From: Bimuria novae-zelandiae CBS 107.79
Taxonomy: Eukaryota; Ascomycota; Dothideomycetes; Pleosporales; Didymosphaeriaceae
Length of the DNA stretch: 20,984 bases
Assembly (NCBI GenBank): GCA_010015655.1
Contig: ML976728.1
Coordinates: forward strand, 1-20,984
Reading direction: 5' to 3'
Below are positions 20,031-20,984 of the stretch, one piece after another. Each line of letters starts with the position of its first letter. The stretch's first letter is position 1. Both the position numbers and the translations under genes were made by a program. The notes under the pieces were generated by a model, which worked only from the letters and a program-made list of their open reading frames with translations, was not told the origin of the DNA and did no database searches.

Positions 20031-20174
20031 TGTGACGTCGAAAAGAGTGTTGAGGCAATCGTTGTTTTTGATTGAGAAGCTACTCTATGGAGCTATATAC
20101 TGTGGATCACGTGAGTCACGTGCACGGGCCGCACGTTCGCGGGTGGCCCAAGCTTCATGTCCTAAACCGTCACA
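20031..20174. mobile_element. Solo LTR (144 bp), second copy
   Basis: It starts TGTGACGTCG and ends ACCGTCACA, with a 7-bp inverted end pair (TGTGACG/CGTCACA). ATGGT flanks it on both sides (20026-20030 and 20175-20179), a perfect 5-bp target duplication. It is a close relative of 13716-13867 and probably nearer to the original form. It contains a TATATA and two CACGTG sites 9 bp apart (20108, 20117). The TG...CA ends and 5-bp duplication point to an LTR element rather than a DNA transposon. The unit is short enough to fit a TRIM-type family. Confidence 0.88.
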
Positions 20175-20984
20175 ATGGTTTATGTAGATCTCGATTGCGG
20201 GGAATGGTCATGCGAGCCCTGTTTTGCGTTGTCTACTGACTCAAGAAGATCGGAGCCCGACGTTACATACCTCGATTTGTTACCGTCGCCCTAATATACA
20301 CAAGCACCGTCCACATGTATGATGGTAGATGTAGACCAGAGTGAATGAATGCACGCAAGCCATTCTACGTGACTTCGAAACGTCTCATGACAATAGCCGC
20401 GACGAGTCGGACGTGCTCCTTCGCAAAACACCATCCCGAATTTAGTACTGTGGCCACTAATTGATGATACCACCGATGGACCGAAAGTTTGTTGCTACAG
20501 GCCACCCACTGGCCCGCGCATGAACCATGGTCGAGGAGAGGAGGGCTTTCAGTCCGTTTTGCTCATATTGCTCTCGCACAAAGCTTGGGCCTACGGGACG
20601 ACATTACCATACGGTGTTCAACAGCTTCTTCCATCCTACAAACAGAGACTGACAATGATCGCAGTTGCTGTTGTCCCGACACTACCATTGTGCGGGTTAC
20701 GGCCCGCTGCCATGAGTGTAGTGCAAACTTTCGAATAGACATTCAACTGATCGATAAGCGAGTGCAAGCTAGCTATACGTAAAGGCTACCTCGGTTAGCC
20801 TTTTCGCACGATTTTCTAGTTTACTAGCTTTCTCGGCCTCTAAACGTGTGGTGCCTGGGTGATGTTTAGCCTATTGTCGTTTCCGAAATACCGTCCCGCC
20901 CCACTTTGGCGGATTTTTCTGTCAGCACTTAGTAATCGGTTCCTCACCAACACTTTCGTACACCTGTTTTGTGAGCGATAAAAT
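20175..20984. other. Right end, no supported gene
   Basis: Normal composition. The longest open frames (20489-20782 plus, 20291-20473 minus) have no recognisable domain and overlap without a clear choice. A short perfect stem-loop lies at 20781-20803. Nothing else stands out. Confidence 0.45.
20781..20803. repeat. Perfect 8-bp stem-loop
   Basis: AAAGGCTA and TAGCCTTT pair around a 7-base loop (CCTCGGT), and one more T follows. It resembles a terminator-like hairpin, but in a fungal nuclear sequence no such role is established. I see no polymerase III A or B box near it. Confidence 0.4.

Noticed and set aside
1..20984. CRISPR array, prokaryotic operon or phage content
   Set aside because: There are no regularly spaced repeats. 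Spliceosomal introns and fungal retroelements show a eukaryotic nuclear sequence.

Overview
The window looks like a repeat-rich stretch of a filamentous ascomycete (Pezizomycotina) genome. The evidence is short spliceosomal introns (49-125 bp) with GT..AG ends and CTAAC/CTGAC-like branch sites, fungal-type genes (an SDS22 homologue, a dienelactone-hydrolase family enzyme, an aldo/keto reductase relic), a Tad1-like LINE, Ty3/Gypsy sequences, and very strong loss of CpA/TpG with CpG kept. That last pattern is the mark of repeat-induced point mutation (RIP) in this group. I cannot fix the class or genus from sequence alone.

Layout. Positions 1-335 and 7095-7306 flank, and may be the two halves of an older LTR split by the insertion between them. 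Positions 336-7089 hold a complete Ty3/Gypsy element in minus orientation: two 458-bp LTRs (TGTTA...TAACA), a 5-bp GTTTC target duplication, a polypurine tract beside the left LTR, and decayed gag (CCHC), protease (DSGA), RT (YLDD), RNase H and integrase on the minus strand. The left 1.2 kb also carries a decayed reading frame on the plus strand. It starts inside the LTR behind a TATA box and encodes a Zn(II)2Cys6-spaced cysteine cluster. This antisense accessory ORF is the most unusual thing in the window. Positions 7307-7813 are AT-rich wreckage, and 7814-8967 is a dead aldo/keto reductase gene (minus).

From about 9.1 to 14.6 kb lies a near-full-length Tad1-like LINE (plus). ORF1 ends in three zinc knuckles. 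ORF2 has an endonuclease, an RT whose catalytic Asp pair has become Asn-Asn, an RNase H and a C-terminal Cys/His region. RIP damage is patchy: both ends are almost without TG or CA, while 10.62-10.92 and 11.09-12.49 kb are still readable. A 152-bp solo LTR with a perfect GATAG target duplication interrupts the RNase H region and is itself little mutated, so it probably arrived later. A related 144-bp solo LTR with ATGGT duplications lies at 20031-20174.

Two apparently intact genes follow and are divergently arranged around about 700 bp: a secreted, heavily sequon-bearing dienelactone-hydrolase family protein (minus, 4 exons, 262 aa) and the PP1 regulator SDS22 (plus, 3 exons, 382 aa). The last 3 kb hold no gene I can support apart from the solo LTR. 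The original gene order was probably aldo/keto reductase - DLH - SDS22, and transposons later separated the first two.
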